From NCBI RefSeq assembly GCF_014779595.1, contig NZ_JACXZT010000010.1:62001-126000 (forward strand): DNA of 64,000 bases, in the 5' to 3' direction. The DNA comes from Halomonas sp. ML-15. Its GTDB lineage: Bacteria; Pseudomonadota; Gammaproteobacteria; Pseudomonadales; Halomonadaceae. The notes beneath the pieces are model-generated. The model did no database searches and was not told the DNA's origin. It worked only from the letters and a program-made list of their open reading frames with translations. Positions 20,141 to 29,044 of the stretch are shown here, one piece after another (the first letter of the stretch is position 1; each line of letters opens with the position of its first letter). Both the position numbers and the translations under genes were made by a program.

Positions 20141-21493
20141 TCAGCGGCAGTGGCGTTCGGCAAGCTGCTCCAGCTTGAGAGTGAACGTCAGCGGATAGCC
20201 GGAGTCGCCGCTCTCCAGACTACGCAGCGACGCTGGCAGCCGCCGCAACGTCTCGGCGACCCGCTGCGGTGCCTGCTCGGCCAGGGCCATCTGCTCGGCA
20301 TCGAGGTGTCCTCCCTCGACCAGCTTCTCCAGCAGCGGGGTGCCGGGCGGCGGCGCCTCGTCGCGCAGGGCGAGGGTATCGCCGGCCAGTTGCCCTTGTT
20401 CATCGTGACATCGGTAGATCTGCTTGCGGCCGGGCAGATTGAGCTTGCCCGGCGAACGCTTGGCGCGGGGTGTGCCGGCATATTCGACCAGCTTGTAGGA
20501 GAGATCGATGACCGGTGCATCGGCGGATACCCCCAACTGGGTGCCGACGCCGAACACGTCGATGGGGGCGCCCTGGGCCACCAGCGCGGCGATCTTGTGT
20601 TCATCGAGGCCGCTGCTGGCGACGATCTCGACCTGTGAATGGCCGGCGTCATCGAGCAGGCGACGCGATGCCCTGGCCAGCTCGCCCAGGTCGCCGGAGT
20701 CGAGGCGGATGGCGCCGATGCGCAGTTCGGGCTCGTCATCGAGCAGCGCGATCAGGCCGCGCACGCCGTCGAGGGTGTCGTAGGTATCCACCAGCAGGGT
20801 GGTGCCGGGATACTGCCGCGCAAAGACGCGGAACGCCTCGTGCTCATCGTCGTGGGCGAGAATATAGCTGTGGGCCATGGTGCCGCGTAGCGGCAGGTCG
20901 TGGCGCAGCCCGCCGAGGACATTGCTGGTGCCAGCCAGGCCGGCAGTGCGGTAGGCGCGCACCCCGCGCACTGCCGCATCGACGCCGTGCATGCGGCGCA
21001 TGCCGAAATCGACCACCGGCCGACCCTTAGCGGCCAGCACCAGGCGCACCGCCTTCGACGCCAGCAGGGTCTCGAGCTGCACCAGGTTCATGATCAGGCT
21101 CTCGAGCAGTTGGGCCTCGGCGATGGGCGCCTCGACCTCCAGCAGCGGCTGATTGGGGAATACCGGAGTCCCTTCCGGCAGCGCCCAGATATCGCCGCTG
21201 AAGTGCCACTCACCGAGCCAGGCGAGGAACTCGGCGTCGAACTGGCCGGTGGCAGCCAGGCACTCGAGGTGATGTGGACGAAAGCGCAGCCGACTGGCCA
21301 CGGCGGCGGCATGCTGCTGGCCGCAGGCGAGCATGAAACGGCGGCTGGCGGGTAGCTTGCGAAAGTAGAGGCTGAAGGTGGCGCGGGCATGCATGCCCTC
21401 CTTCCAGTAGGCCTGCAGCATGGTCAACTGGTAGAGGTCGGTGAGCAGCGCCAGGTCATCGTCGGCGACCTGCAGGAGCGGCCCCGTGTTCAT
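20141..21493 (-). CDS. pncB: Nicotinate phosphoribosyltransferase
   Basis: A 450-residue enzyme joining nicotinate and PRPP to give nicotinate mononucleotide in the Preiss-Handler NAD salvage route. It opens LLTDLYQLTMLQAYW, the typical NAPRTase start. Other family blocks are VDFGMRRMHG, GLAGTSNVLGGLRHDLPLRGTMAHS, AIRLDSGDLGELA and DVFGVGTQLGVS. The start at 21493 overlaps the nicotinamidase stop by four bases (ATGA), so product and substrate enzymes are co-translated. In-frame sequence to 21655 is pncA read in another frame. Confidence 0.92.
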   Translation of the reverse strand: MNTGPLLQVADDDLALLTDLYQLTMLQAYWKEGMHARATFSLYFRKLPASRRFMLACGQQHAAAVASRLRFRPHHLECLAATGQFDAEFLAWLGEWHFSGDIWALPEGTPVFPNQPLLEVEAPIAEAQLLESLIMNLVQLETLLASKAVRLVLAAKGRPVVDFGMRRMHGVDAAVRGVRAYRTAGLAGTSNVLGGLRHDLPLRGTMAHSYILAHDDEHEAFRVFARQYPGTTLLVDTYDTLDGVRGLIALLDDEPELRIGAIRLDSGDLGELARASRRLLDDAGHSQVEIVASSGLDEHKIAALVAQGAPIDVFGVGTQLGVSADAPVIDLSYKLVEYAGTPRAKRSPGKLNLPGRKQIYRCHDEQGQLAGDTLALRDEAPPPGTPLLEKLVEGGHLDAEQMALAEQAPQRVAETLRRLPASLRSLESGDSGYPLTFTLKLEQLAERHCR

Positions 21494-22056
21494 TGACGAA
21501 CCTCGACCCCGGCACCTTCGAGCTCGGCCAGGCAGTCGTCGGCCGATTCGGGGGCCACCGCAGCGCTCAGCGGCGCCAGCAGCAGGGTGTCGAAGCCGGC
21601 CCGACGTGCGTCGAGGGCCGTGGCGCGGACGCAGACGTCCAGCGCCAGGCCGCATATCACCACCCGGGTGATGCCTCGTTCATGCAGATACCCGGCCAGT
21701 CCAGTGGCATCGAAGGCCGAGTAGGCGTCGGCGTCGAAGGCGGTGGCCTTGCTGACGCGCAGGGCCTCGCCGGGCAGCGACAGGTCGGGGTGAAAGGCAG
21801 CGCCCGGGGTGTCCTGTACACAGTGGGGCGGCCAGGGCCCCCCGCGATGGGAGAAGCTCGCGTGGTCGACCGGGTGCCAGTCGCGGGAGGCGATCACCAG
21901 TGCGCCGGCGGCGGCAGCGGCGGCGATTTCGGCGTTGATGCCGGGAACCAGGCCGCGGCCGCCGGTGACGGCGAGGGCGCCGCCCTCGCAGAAGTCATTC
22001 TGCATGTCGACCACCAGCAGCGCGTCGCCGGGGCCGTAATCGATGTGCATGGTCAT
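21490..22056 (-). CDS. pncA: Nicotinamidase
   Basis: A 188-residue isochorismatase-fold hydrolase that deamidates nicotinamide to nicotinate. The catalytic triad is visible: D17 (VVDMQNDF), K103 (RVSKATAF) and C142 (GLALDVCVRAT). Metal ligands typical of PncA fall in SRDWHPVDHASF (D59, H61) and nearby H65. It directly precedes and overlaps pncB, giving a two-gene NAD salvage operon. Confidence 0.93.
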   Translation of the reverse strand: MTMHIDYGPGDALLVVDMQNDFCEGGALAVTGGRGLVPGINAEIAAAAAAGALVIASRDWHPVDHASFSHRGGPWPPHCVQDTPGAAFHPDLSLPGEALRVSKATAFDADAYSAFDATGLAGYLHERGITRVVICGLALDVCVRATALDARRAGFDTLLLAPLSAAVAPESADDCLAELEGAGVEVRQ

Positions 22057-22138
22057 CGCCTACCTCTCCAGAGTGTGGGAGTGGTCGCCCTCAGCGTATC
22101 GCCACCGCCCGCTGTGGTGAAGGGGGAGTTTGGCTTAG

Positions 22139-23065
22139 TCAGTAGCCGGCGCTGCGGTCGATGGTCGGCACCTCACGGCCGGCGCCCCACGCTTCGAGGG
22201 TCTCGACAACCTGATCCAGCGCCGCGCCGAGCGGCGTCGGGCCGGCCATATGCGGCGTGATCAACAGCCGCGGGTGACGCCATAGCGGACTGTCGCTGGG
22301 CAACGGCTCCTCTGGGAAGGCGTCAAGCAGGGCACTGCGCAGGCGGCCTTGGCCGTTGGGCTCGCCGAGCGCGTCGAGCAGGGCACTCTCATCGATCAAG
22401 GTGCCACGGCCGGGATTGATCAGGCTGGCGCCCTCGGGCAGGGTGGCCAGCGTCTTGGCGTTGATCAGGTGGTACGTCTCGGGGGTGTTGGGCAGCAGAG
22501 TGATCAGCGTACGTACCTGGCCGAGCAGATCGTAGAGGCCGTCCTCGCCGTGGTGACAGCTGATGCCCTCCAGGGTCTTCGGTGAGCGACTCCAGCCACG
22601 GACCGGAAAGCCCGCCGCGGCGATGCGCTCGGCGACATGGCGGCCGATGGCGCCCAGCCCCAGTACTCCCACGGACCAGTCGCGCTTATCGATCACCTGG
22701 TGCTCGCGCCACTCGGCGCGATCTTGCTGTTCGCGATAGCGGTCGAAGTCGCGCTGGACATGGAACAGGCCGTAGAGGCAGTAGTCGGCAATCAGCTCGC
22801 CCATGCCGGCGTCGCGCAACTTGACGATCGGCGTGTCAGCCGGCAGCCCCGGGTTGCCAAGCAGCGCATCGACGCCGGCACCGAGGTTGATGATACCGCG
22901 GGCTTCTGCGTGGCGCTCCAGCAGCTCGGCGGGCGGCTTCCAGACCGCCAGATAGTCGATACTCTCGACCGTCTGATCGCTGGTGAAAACCTCGGCCTGG
23001 GGAAGCCGCTCCTGCAGCGCTGCCTGCCAGTCGGCGGCATCGTCGATGTGCACCAGAATACGCAT
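22139..23065 (-). CDS. ghrA: Glyoxylate/hydroxypyruvate reductase A-like dehydrogenase
   Basis: A 308-residue D-2-hydroxyacid dehydrogenase. The NAD(P)-binding motif is VGVLGLGAIGRHVAERIAAAGF. The catalytic set appears as Arg near LINPGRGTLIDESALL (substrate Arg upstream in LLPNTPET context), a Glu, and His in LITPHMAGPTPL. Such enzymes reduce glyoxylate and hydroxypyruvate. The start at 23065 has GGAG upstream; sequence in frame to 23218 is not typical. Divergent from doeA; glyoxylate is not a known ectoine breakdown product, so the pairing may be incidental. Confidence 0.85.
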   Translation of the reverse strand: MRILVHIDDAADWQAALQERLPQAEVFTSDQTVESIDYLAVWKPPAELLERHAEARGIINLGAGVDALLGNPGLPADTPIVKLRDAGMGELIADYCLYGLFHVQRDFDRYREQQDRAEWREHQVIDKRDWSVGVLGLGAIGRHVAERIAAAGFPVRGWSRSPKTLEGISCHHGEDGLYDLLGQVRTLITLLPNTPETYHLINAKTLATLPEGASLINPGRGTLIDESALLDALGEPNGQGRLRSALLDAFPEEPLPSDSPLWRHPRLLITPHMAGPTPLGAALDQVVETLEAWGAGREVPTIDRSAGY

Positions 23066-23156
23066 GATGTCTCCTGAGTCGCGGTGTCTGGTATGCATCA
23101 TCGGCCGGGGCGGGGCATGGAGTAAAGCCGCGAGGTCGGATCGGTCAATAAAGCCT

Positions 23157-23187
23157 TTGACGGCGGGCTTGGCGATGGTGCTAGTAT
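23157..23187 (+). promoter_or_regulatory. Candidate promoter of doeA
   Basis: TTGACG (23157-23162) and TAGTAT (23182-23187) with a 19-bp spacer, long but plausible; an alternative -10 three bases earlier gives 16 bp. It is the best match in the 333-bp ghrA-doeA interval, which otherwise holds no gene. About 210 bp lie between this site and doeA, leaving room for a regulatory leader or activator sites. Confidence 0.3.
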
Positions 23188-23398
23188 CGTCGCCAGGATG
23201 TTGATGGGGTGCCATCACCCCCCTCCGTTATCGTGCCCGCTGGCAGGGAGCTCTGGCCGCGGCCATGGATTGTCGTGCCGGCTGCGACAGTGAAGCGGGT
23301 TCCGACGCAGGTAGTGCAAGCAGGTCAATGCGCAGGCGCGGCCTTTTCCACAGGAGAAGTGCCGATTTTGGTGATTTTCGGTAATGGCGAGTGGCCAC

Positions 23399-24598
23399 AT
23401 GACTCAGGTAACCCTGCCTTTCACTCGTGAAGAGTATGCCAGCCGCCTATGGAAGGTGCGGGCGGAGATGGCCAATCGCGGCATCGATGTGCTGATCATC
23501 AGTGATCCGTCCAATATGGCCTGGCTGACCGGCTATGACGGCTGGTCGTTCTACGTCCACCAGTGCGTGCTACTGGGGCTGGAAGGCGAGCCGGTATGGT
23601 ACGGTCGGCGCATGGACGCCAATGGGGCGCTGCGCACCTGCTGGATCGACCCGTCCAACATCACCTACTACCCGGATTACTACGTGCAGAATCCGGACAT
23701 GCACCCCATGGACTACCTGGCCCAGTCGATCATGCCGGACCGCGGCTGGCACCGGGGCGTGGTGGGCATGGAGATGGATAACTACTACTTCTCGGCCAAG
23801 GCCTATCAGAGCCTGCTTCGCGAACTGCCCCACGCGCGCTTCATGGACGCCAACGCGCTGGTCAACTGGTGCCGAGCGATCAAGTCGCCCCAGGAGATCG
23901 CCTATATGCGGGTGGCGGGCAAGATCGTCGAGGGCATGCATACGCGCATTCTCGAGGTGATCGAGCCGGGCCTGCCCAAGAGCAAGCTGGTCTCGGAGAT
24001 CTACCGCGTCGGCATCGAGGGCTGGATCGACGAGCATGGCAAGGTTCACGGCGGCGACTACCCCGCCATCGTGCCGATGCTGCCCACCGGCAAGGATGCC
24101 GCCGCGCCGCACCTGACCTGGGATGACACGCCCTTCCGCGAGGGTGAAGGCACCTTTTTCGAAATCGCCGGCGTGTTCAAGCGCTACCATGCGCCGATGT
24201 CGCGCACCGTATTCCTCGGCAAGCCGCCCAGGGACTTCGTGCGCGCCGAGTCGGCGCTGCTCGAGGGCATCGAGAACGGCCTGGCGGTAGCCAAGCCCGG
24301 CAACCGCACCGCGGATATCGCCATGGCGCTGGGCGCTGCGATGGACAAGTACGGTTTCGACCGCGGCGGCGCGCGCTGTGGCTACCCGATCGGCATCTCC
24401 TACCCGCCGGACTGGGGCGAGCGCACCATGAGTCTGCGCCCCTCCGACGAGACCATCCTCCAGCCAGGCATGACCTTTCACTTCATGCCCGGCCTGTGGG
24501 AGGACGAGTGGGGCCTGGAGATCACCGAGAGTATCCTGATCACCGAGACCGGCTGCGAAACCCTGGCCGATTTCCCGCGCCAGCTATTTGTGCGGTGA
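23399..24598 (+). CDS. doeA: Ectoine hydrolase
   Basis: A 399-residue peptidase M24-family protein that opens the ectoine ring to N-acetyl-L-2,4-diaminobutyrate, the first step of ectoine catabolism. Characteristic stretches are ISDPSNMAWLTGYDGWSFYVHQ (about 40-61), MEMDNYYFSAKAYQSL and FEIAGVFKRYHAPMSRTVFLG. It is followed by doeB and doeX, the order of the characterised H. elongata cluster. An ATG at 23384 is an alternative that would add five residues; neither start has a strong ribosome site. The intergenic repeat follows. Confidence 0.92.
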   Translation: MTQVTLPFTREEYASRLWKVRAEMANRGIDVLIISDPSNMAWLTGYDGWSFYVHQCVLLGLEGEPVWYGRRMDANGALRTCWIDPSNITYYPDYYVQNPDMHPMDYLAQSIMPDRGWHRGVVGMEMDNYYFSAKAYQSLLRELPHARFMDANALVNWCRAIKSPQEIAYMRVAGKIVEGMHTRILEVIEPGLPKSKLVSEIYRVGIEGWIDEHGKVHGGDYPAIVPMLPTGKDAAAPHLTWDDTPFREGEGTFFEIAGVFKRYHAPMSRTVFLGKPPRDFVRAESALLEGIENGLAVAKPGNRTADIAMALGAAMDKYGFDRGGARCGYPIGISYPPDWGERTMSLRPSDETILQPGMTFHFMPGLWEDEWGLEITESILITETGCETLADFPRQLFVR

Positions 24599-24617
24599 TC
24601 TCTCGATACCACCAACC

Positions 24618-24717
24618 AAGGGGCGCTGGGGGCAAGCCGAAGAGGAGGTTTTTTGCCAGGGAAGGCAAAAGTAGCGTACAGGGAGGTATTCACAGCGCCT
24701 CCTCGTAGGCTTGCCCC
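24618..24717 (-). repeat. Interspersed intergenic repeat, copy 2
   Basis: About 100 bp between doeA and doeB, inverse orientation to the copy at 13031-13129. The central stem is TTTTGCC (24652-24658) / GGCAAAA (24664-24670), again with a short loop. The rest of the 215-bp doeA-doeB gap shows no gene. Being inside an operon, it could give different transcript levels or stabilities for doeA and doeB. Confidence 0.78.
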
Positions 24718-24813
24718 CAGGGTAGCCCCGCGATCCAGGCATACCGCCAGAATAGCCCGAGTGGCACCGGAGCCATGATGCCCATGCCACTTGAGAACAA
24801 GGAGTTCCACCAT

Positions 24814-25827
24814 ATGACCAAGCGCCCCAGCCCGATCAGCGCCACCGTCGACTTCGACGCCGACGGCGTCCAGCACGGTTTTCTCAAGCTGCCGATCTCG
24901 GTGGATGACTCCGCCTGGGGAGCGGTGATGATCCCCGTCACCGTGGTCAAGAACGGCGACGGCCCCACGGCGCTGCTCACCGGCGGCAACCACGGCGATG
25001 AGTACGAGGGCATTACCTCGCTGCTCAAGCTTTCCAGCAGCCTGCGCGCCGAAGACGTGTCGGGTCGGGTGATCATCGTGCCGTGCATGAACACCCCGGC
25101 GGTGATGGCCGGCAAGCGCACCTCCGGGCTCGACGGCGGCAATCTCAATCGCAGCTTCCCCGGCGACCCCGACGGCAGCGTCACCGAAAAGATCGCCGAC
25201 TACTTCACCCGGGTAATGACACCGATGTGTGACGTGGTACTCGACCTGCACTCTGGCGGCCGCACCCTGGATATCATCCCCTTCGGCGCCTCCCACGTGC
25301 TCGACGACCCCGAGCAGCAGCGCCAGGCGCTGGCAGGCGCCAAGGCCTTCGGTGCGCCCTACGCCATGATGATGTTCGAGCTCGACGCCGCGGCGCTGTT
25401 CGATACCGCCGTCGAGCGCCAGGGCAAGATATTCGTTGCCACCGAACTCGGCGGCGGTGGCACCTCCACCCCACAGAGCATGGCGATCACCGAGCGCGGC
25501 GTGCGCAATTTCCTGATCCACTACGGCCTGCTGTCGGGTGAGGTGGAGAAGCCCGCCGAGCCGCAGATCTACCTCGATATGCCCGACGCCAGCTGCTACG
25601 TGCAGAGTCAGCACTCAGGCGTGCTGGAGCTCTGTTTTGCGCTGGGCGAACCGGTCGAGAAGGGCGAGGTGGTGGCGCGGGTCTATGACATGACCCGCAG
25701 CGGTAGCGCGCCGGTGGAGTACCACGCCAGCCGTAGCGGCATACTGGCGGCGCGGCGCCATCCAGCACTGGTCAACATGGGTGATACCATTGCGGTGATC
25801 GCCGACGTTGTCGACTCACTCGGCTAA
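24814..25827 (+). CDS. doeB: N-alpha-acetyl-L-2,4-diaminobutyrate deacetylase
   Basis: A 337-residue M14-type metallohydrolase of the succinylglutamate desuccinylase/aspartoacylase family. Zinc ligands are H60 and E63 (LTGGNHGDEYEG) and H146 (VLDLHSGGR). NLNRSFPGDPDGSVTE is also typical. In ectoine degradation DoeB removes the acetyl group to yield L-2,4-diaminobutyrate. The start at 24814 has AAGGAG with good spacing; a longer in-frame start at 24775 lacks one. It is followed 26 bp later by doeX. Confidence 0.92.
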   Translation: MTKRPSPISATVDFDADGVQHGFLKLPISVDDSAWGAVMIPVTVVKNGDGPTALLTGGNHGDEYEGITSLLKLSSSLRAEDVSGRVIIVPCMNTPAVMAGKRTSGLDGGNLNRSFPGDPDGSVTEKIADYFTRVMTPMCDVVLDLHSGGRTLDIIPFGASHVLDDPEQQRQALAGAKAFGAPYAMMMFELDAAALFDTAVERQGKIFVATELGGGGTSTPQSMAITERGVRNFLIHYGLLSGEVEKPAEPQIYLDMPDASCYVQSQHSGVLELCFALGEPVEKGEVVARVYDMTRSGSAPVEYHASRSGILAARRHPALVNMGDTIAVIADVVDSLG

Positions 25828-25853
25828 GGCACCCACTCCAACCTGGAAGGCGC

Positions 25854-26324
25854 ATGAAGCTCGATCGCTATGATCTGAAGATCCTCGAGATCCTGGCCAA
25901 CGATGGCCGCATCACCAAGTCGAAGTTGGCCGAGGCCATCAACCTCTCGGTTAGCCCCTGCTGGGAGCGGGTGCGGCGCCTCGAGAAGGCCGGCATCATC
26001 GACGGCTATTCGGCGCGCATCAACGCCAGCGTGCTGGTCAAGCGCACCCCGGTGTGGGTGCAGGTCGAGCTCAAGGCCCACAACGCCGAGAGTTTCCAGC
26101 GCTTCGAGGCGCTGGTCCATGCCACCCCCGAGGTTACCGAGTGCGTGGCAGTGGGTGGCGGTGTCGACTACCTGCTCAAGGTCGAGGCCGAATCCATCGA
26201 CGCCTATCAACGCCTGATTGACGCCTGGCTGGTCTCTGAGGTCGGTATCGAGCGCTATTTCACTTACATCGTTACCAAGACGGTCAAGCAACAAGCCCCG
26301 CCAATTCAACTGGATAGCCGCTGA
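25854..26324 (+). CDS. doeX: Lrp/AsnC-family regulator of ectoine degradation
   Basis: A 156-residue regulator with an N-terminal winged HTH (LKILEILANDGRITKSKLAEAINLSVSPCWERVRRLEKAGII, about residues 8-50) and a C-terminal RAM/effector domain (TECVAVGGGVDYLLKVE). DoeX in H. elongata is a DNA-binding Lrp/AsnC protein of the doe operon. Its place directly after doeB matches that operon, so it most likely controls doeAB and possibly the cassette that follows. Confidence 0.9.
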   Translation: MKLDRYDLKILEILANDGRITKSKLAEAINLSVSPCWERVRRLEKAGIIDGYSARINASVLVKRTPVWVQVELKAHNAESFQRFEALVHATPEVTECVAVGGGVDYLLKVEAESIDAYQRLIDAWLVSEVGIERYFTYIVTKTVKQQAPPIQLDSR

Positions 26325-26520
26325 AACGCGGCGCTCACCCGACCCTCCCCGCGCATGAACCGCGAATCTAGGCGCTCGTCAAGCCGTTAACGATGGTTAC
26401 ACGGCTACTGAATTTGGCATAAGCTGATTCAGGTAAGCGAGTGTGGCGATATCGCCTTGCAGGGGCCTGGCCCCCACGATGTCATTAATTTCCGGGCGTT
26501 CGCCATTCGAGAGGAAGGAT

Positions 26521-27396
26521 ATGTCTTATTTTACGATTGCCGGGGTTCAGCTACATGCCCTGCACCACGGTGACAACACCGATGCCATGCGACACCGTAT
26601 CAATCTGCTGATGGCACGCTTTCCCAATGTGCAGATGGTGCTGTTCAGCGAACTGGTCGCCAACGGGGCCTCCCCCCATAACGCCGAGCCGCTACCCAGC
26701 AATATGGAGGCGATGTTCTGTCAGCTGGCCGAGGAGCACCGCATCTGGCTGATCCCCGGCTCGATGTTCGAGCGTGAGGGCGACAAGATCTACAACACCC
26801 TTAGCGTGATCAACCCGCAGGGCCAGATCGTGGCGCGCTTCCGCAAGCTGTTTCCGTTCCGTCCTTTCGAGGAGGGTGTCGAAGGCGGCAGCGAGTTCGT
26901 GGTCTTCGATGTCCCCGAAGTGGGGCGCTTCGGGGTCTCGATCTGCTACGACATGTGGTTCCCCGAGACCACCCGTACGCTGGCGGCGATGGGCGCCGAG
27001 GTCATTCTGCACCCGACCATGACCGACACCATCGATCGCGATATCGAGCTCTCCATTGCGCGCACCAACGCGGCGATTAATCAGTGCTACTTCTTCGATA
27101 TCAACGGTGCCGGTGCCATGGGCAACGGCCGCTCGATCGTGGTTGGGCCGGCCGGCGACGTGATTCATCAGGCCGGTATCGGCGAAGAGATCATTCCGCT
27201 GGAGATCGACCTCAATCGGGTGCGCCGAGAGCGCGAAGTCGGCCTGCGCGGGCTCGGTCAGCCGCTCAAGAGCTTCCGCGACCGCAGCGTCGATTTTGGC
27301 GTCTACCGCACCGAAAATGCGCCGACACCTTTTCTCGACACCCTGGGGCCGCTGGTCAAGCCGAGCCGCCCCGGCAGCGGCCACCACGAGATCTGA
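26521..27396 (+). CDS. Carbon-nitrogen hydrolase (nitrilase superfamily)
   Basis: A 291-residue cytoplasmic amidohydrolase with the superfamily triad: E44 (MVLFSELVANG), K109 (ARFRKLFPFRPFEEG) and C142 (GVSICYDMWFPET). The start at 26521 is preceded by AGGAAGG. It begins a four-gene set with an ATP-grasp ligase, a C45 protein and a PLP decarboxylase. Members hydrolyse amides or ureido groups, or transfer acyl groups; its substrate is not evident. Role in ectoine breakdown is not established, and it may belong to a separate pathway co-located with doe genes. Confidence 0.87.
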   Translation: MSYFTIAGVQLHALHHGDNTDAMRHRINLLMARFPNVQMVLFSELVANGASPHNAEPLPSNMEAMFCQLAEEHRIWLIPGSMFEREGDKIYNTLSVINPQGQIVARFRKLFPFRPFEEGVEGGSEFVVFDVPEVGRFGVSICYDMWFPETTRTLAAMGAEVILHPTMTDTIDRDIELSIARTNAAINQCYFFDINGAGAMGNGRSIVVGPAGDVIHQAGIGEEIIPLEIDLNRVRREREVGLRGLGQPLKSFRDRSVDFGVYRTENAPTPFLDTLGPLVKPSRPGSGHHEI

Positions 27397-27572
27397 TCGC
27401 GCCGCAGGCGCAGGAGGGAAACCGCTAGATGCTAGCCGACATCATCCGCCAGCTGCGCCAATGGTTCATGTCACTGTCCGCTCAGAGAGATGGACGTCAG
27501 GACTCGCCGTCGGCTGCGACGGAGCCATCATCGCCCACCCAAGAGGCTCGTCACCTCCAAGGAGCAAGAGAA

Positions 27573-29039
27573 ATGAACAAGATCACAAGCATTTCCGATG
27601 TTCGTCGCTATTTTCACAACAACAAGACGCCGATCTACTTCATTTCGGCGACCAACTTCAATCTGCTGGGCATCGGCGACTGGGTCGGGAATTTTCGGCA
27701 TATCAACTACATCGACTGCTTCGATGGGCGCCAGAAGAATGTCTTCGTACCCAAGCAGAAGTTTCCCCGCGATTTCGAGAGCATCGAGGACATCAACAAC
27801 TACCTGCTCGAGCACAAGGAGGTCATCGACTTCCTCAAGACGCGCGGCAGCGAGGGCATCGCGACCTTCCTGATGTTCGACGAGCACACCGAAGAGGTGT
27901 GTCAGCAGCTCGGCCTCAAGGTGGTGTTTCCACCGGCGGCGCTGCGCTCGCGGATGGACAACAAGATCGAGACGGTGCGCATCGGCAACAAGGTGGGCGT
28001 GCCCAGCGTCCCCAACGTGCTGGCCAAGGTCGACAGCTATGCGCACCTGCAGGAGGTCAGCGCCGAGCTGGGCACCCAGGACCTGGTGATCCAGTCCGCC
28101 TACGGTGACTCCGGGCACACCACCTTCTTCGTCTCCAACGAAGATGAGTACTACAAGTACGCCGAGGAGATCGAGGCCGAGCCCGAGGTCAAGATCATGA
28201 AGCGTATCAACTGCCGCGGCTCGGCCATCGAGGCCTGCACCACCCGCTGCGGCACCGTCGTCGGCCCGCTGATGACCGAGCTGGTGGGCTTCAAGACCCT
28301 GACCCCCTACAAGGGTGGCTGGTGCGGCAATGAGATGTTCGCCGGCGCCTTCAGCCAGGAGGTGCGTGACAAGGCCCGCGAATACACCTTCAAGTTTGGC
28401 GAGGCGCTGCGCGAAGAGGGCTATCGCGGCTACTTCGAGCTCGACTTCTTGATCGACATGGACACCGAGGAGGTCTATCTCGGCGAGCTCAACCCGCGGG
28501 TCACCGGCGCCAGCTCGCTGACCAACGTGGCGGCCTTCGCCCACTCCGACGTGCCGCTGTTCCTGTTTCATCTGCTGGAGTTCTCCGACGTCGATTTCGA
28601 CATCGACATCGCCGAGATCAACGAACGCTGGGCGCATCCCGACAGCATCGACAGCTGGAGCCAACTGGTCATCAAGCACACCGATGAGAGCATCGACCTG
28701 CTCACCCAGGCGCCCCAGTCCGGGGTCTGGAAGATGGCCGCCGACGGCAGCATCGACTATGACCACTACAGCTATCACCCCCACGCCGCGGAGAGCGAGG
28801 AGGAAGCCTTCTTCGTGCGCATCAGTGGCGTCGGTGACTTCCGCTACGAGGGCGCCGATCTGGGCATCCTGATCACCCGCGGCCGGCTGATGGACGACGA
28901 CTTCCAGCTCAACGAGCGCGCCAAGGCGTGGATCGGTGCCATTCGCGGGCAGTTTGCCGGCCAGGCGGTGCAGGATCCGGTGGTCGAGGAAGTCGCCGTC
29001 AGTCATGCCATCGGCGGTGGCAACTTCAAGATTCTGTAG
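27573..29039 (+). CDS. ATP-grasp ligase (biotin carboxylase-like)
   Basis: A 488-residue protein with an ATP-grasp fold: pre-ATP region with NKIETVRIGNKVGVPSVPNVL (about 130-150), ATP-binding QDLVIQSAYGDSGHTTFFV, and metal-binding ELDFLIDMDTEEVYLGELNPRVTGAS (about 290-315), where acidic residues and Asn of ELNPR hold Mg. Such enzymes make an acyl phosphate and join it to an amine, thiol or bicarbonate. No biotin-carrier partner is nearby, so peptide/amide ligation is more likely than carboxylation (inference). The start at 27573 has AAGGAG. The stop lies 5 bp before the C45 gene. Confidence 0.82.
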   Translation: MNKITSISDVRRYFHNNKTPIYFISATNFNLLGIGDWVGNFRHINYIDCFDGRQKNVFVPKQKFPRDFESIEDINNYLLEHKEVIDFLKTRGSEGIATFLMFDEHTEEVCQQLGLKVVFPPAALRSRMDNKIETVRIGNKVGVPSVPNVLAKVDSYAHLQEVSAELGTQDLVIQSAYGDSGHTTFFVSNEDEYYKYAEEIEAEPEVKIMKRINCRGSAIEACTTRCGTVVGPLMTELVGFKTLTPYKGGWCGNEMFAGAFSQEVRDKAREYTFKFGEALREEGYRGYFELDFLIDMDTEEVYLGELNPRVTGASSLTNVAAFAHSDVPLFLFHLLEFSDVDFDIDIAEINERWAHPDSIDSWSQLVIKHTDESIDLLTQAPQSGVWKMAADGSIDYDHYSYHPHAAESEEEAFFVRISGVGDFRYEGADLGILITRGRLMDDDFQLNERAKAWIGAIRGQFAGQAVQDPVVEEVAVSHAIGGGNFKIL

Positions 29040-29044
29040 GGGCT

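Noticed and set aside
26420-26445. Sigma-54 promoter before the nitrilase gene
   Set aside because: TGGCAT is present but the expected TTGC-type -12 element at the right spacing is not.
27528-29006. A 492-codon minus-strand frame
   Set aside because: Antisense to the well-supported ATP-grasp gene; the composition is Val/Asp/His-rich without motifs.
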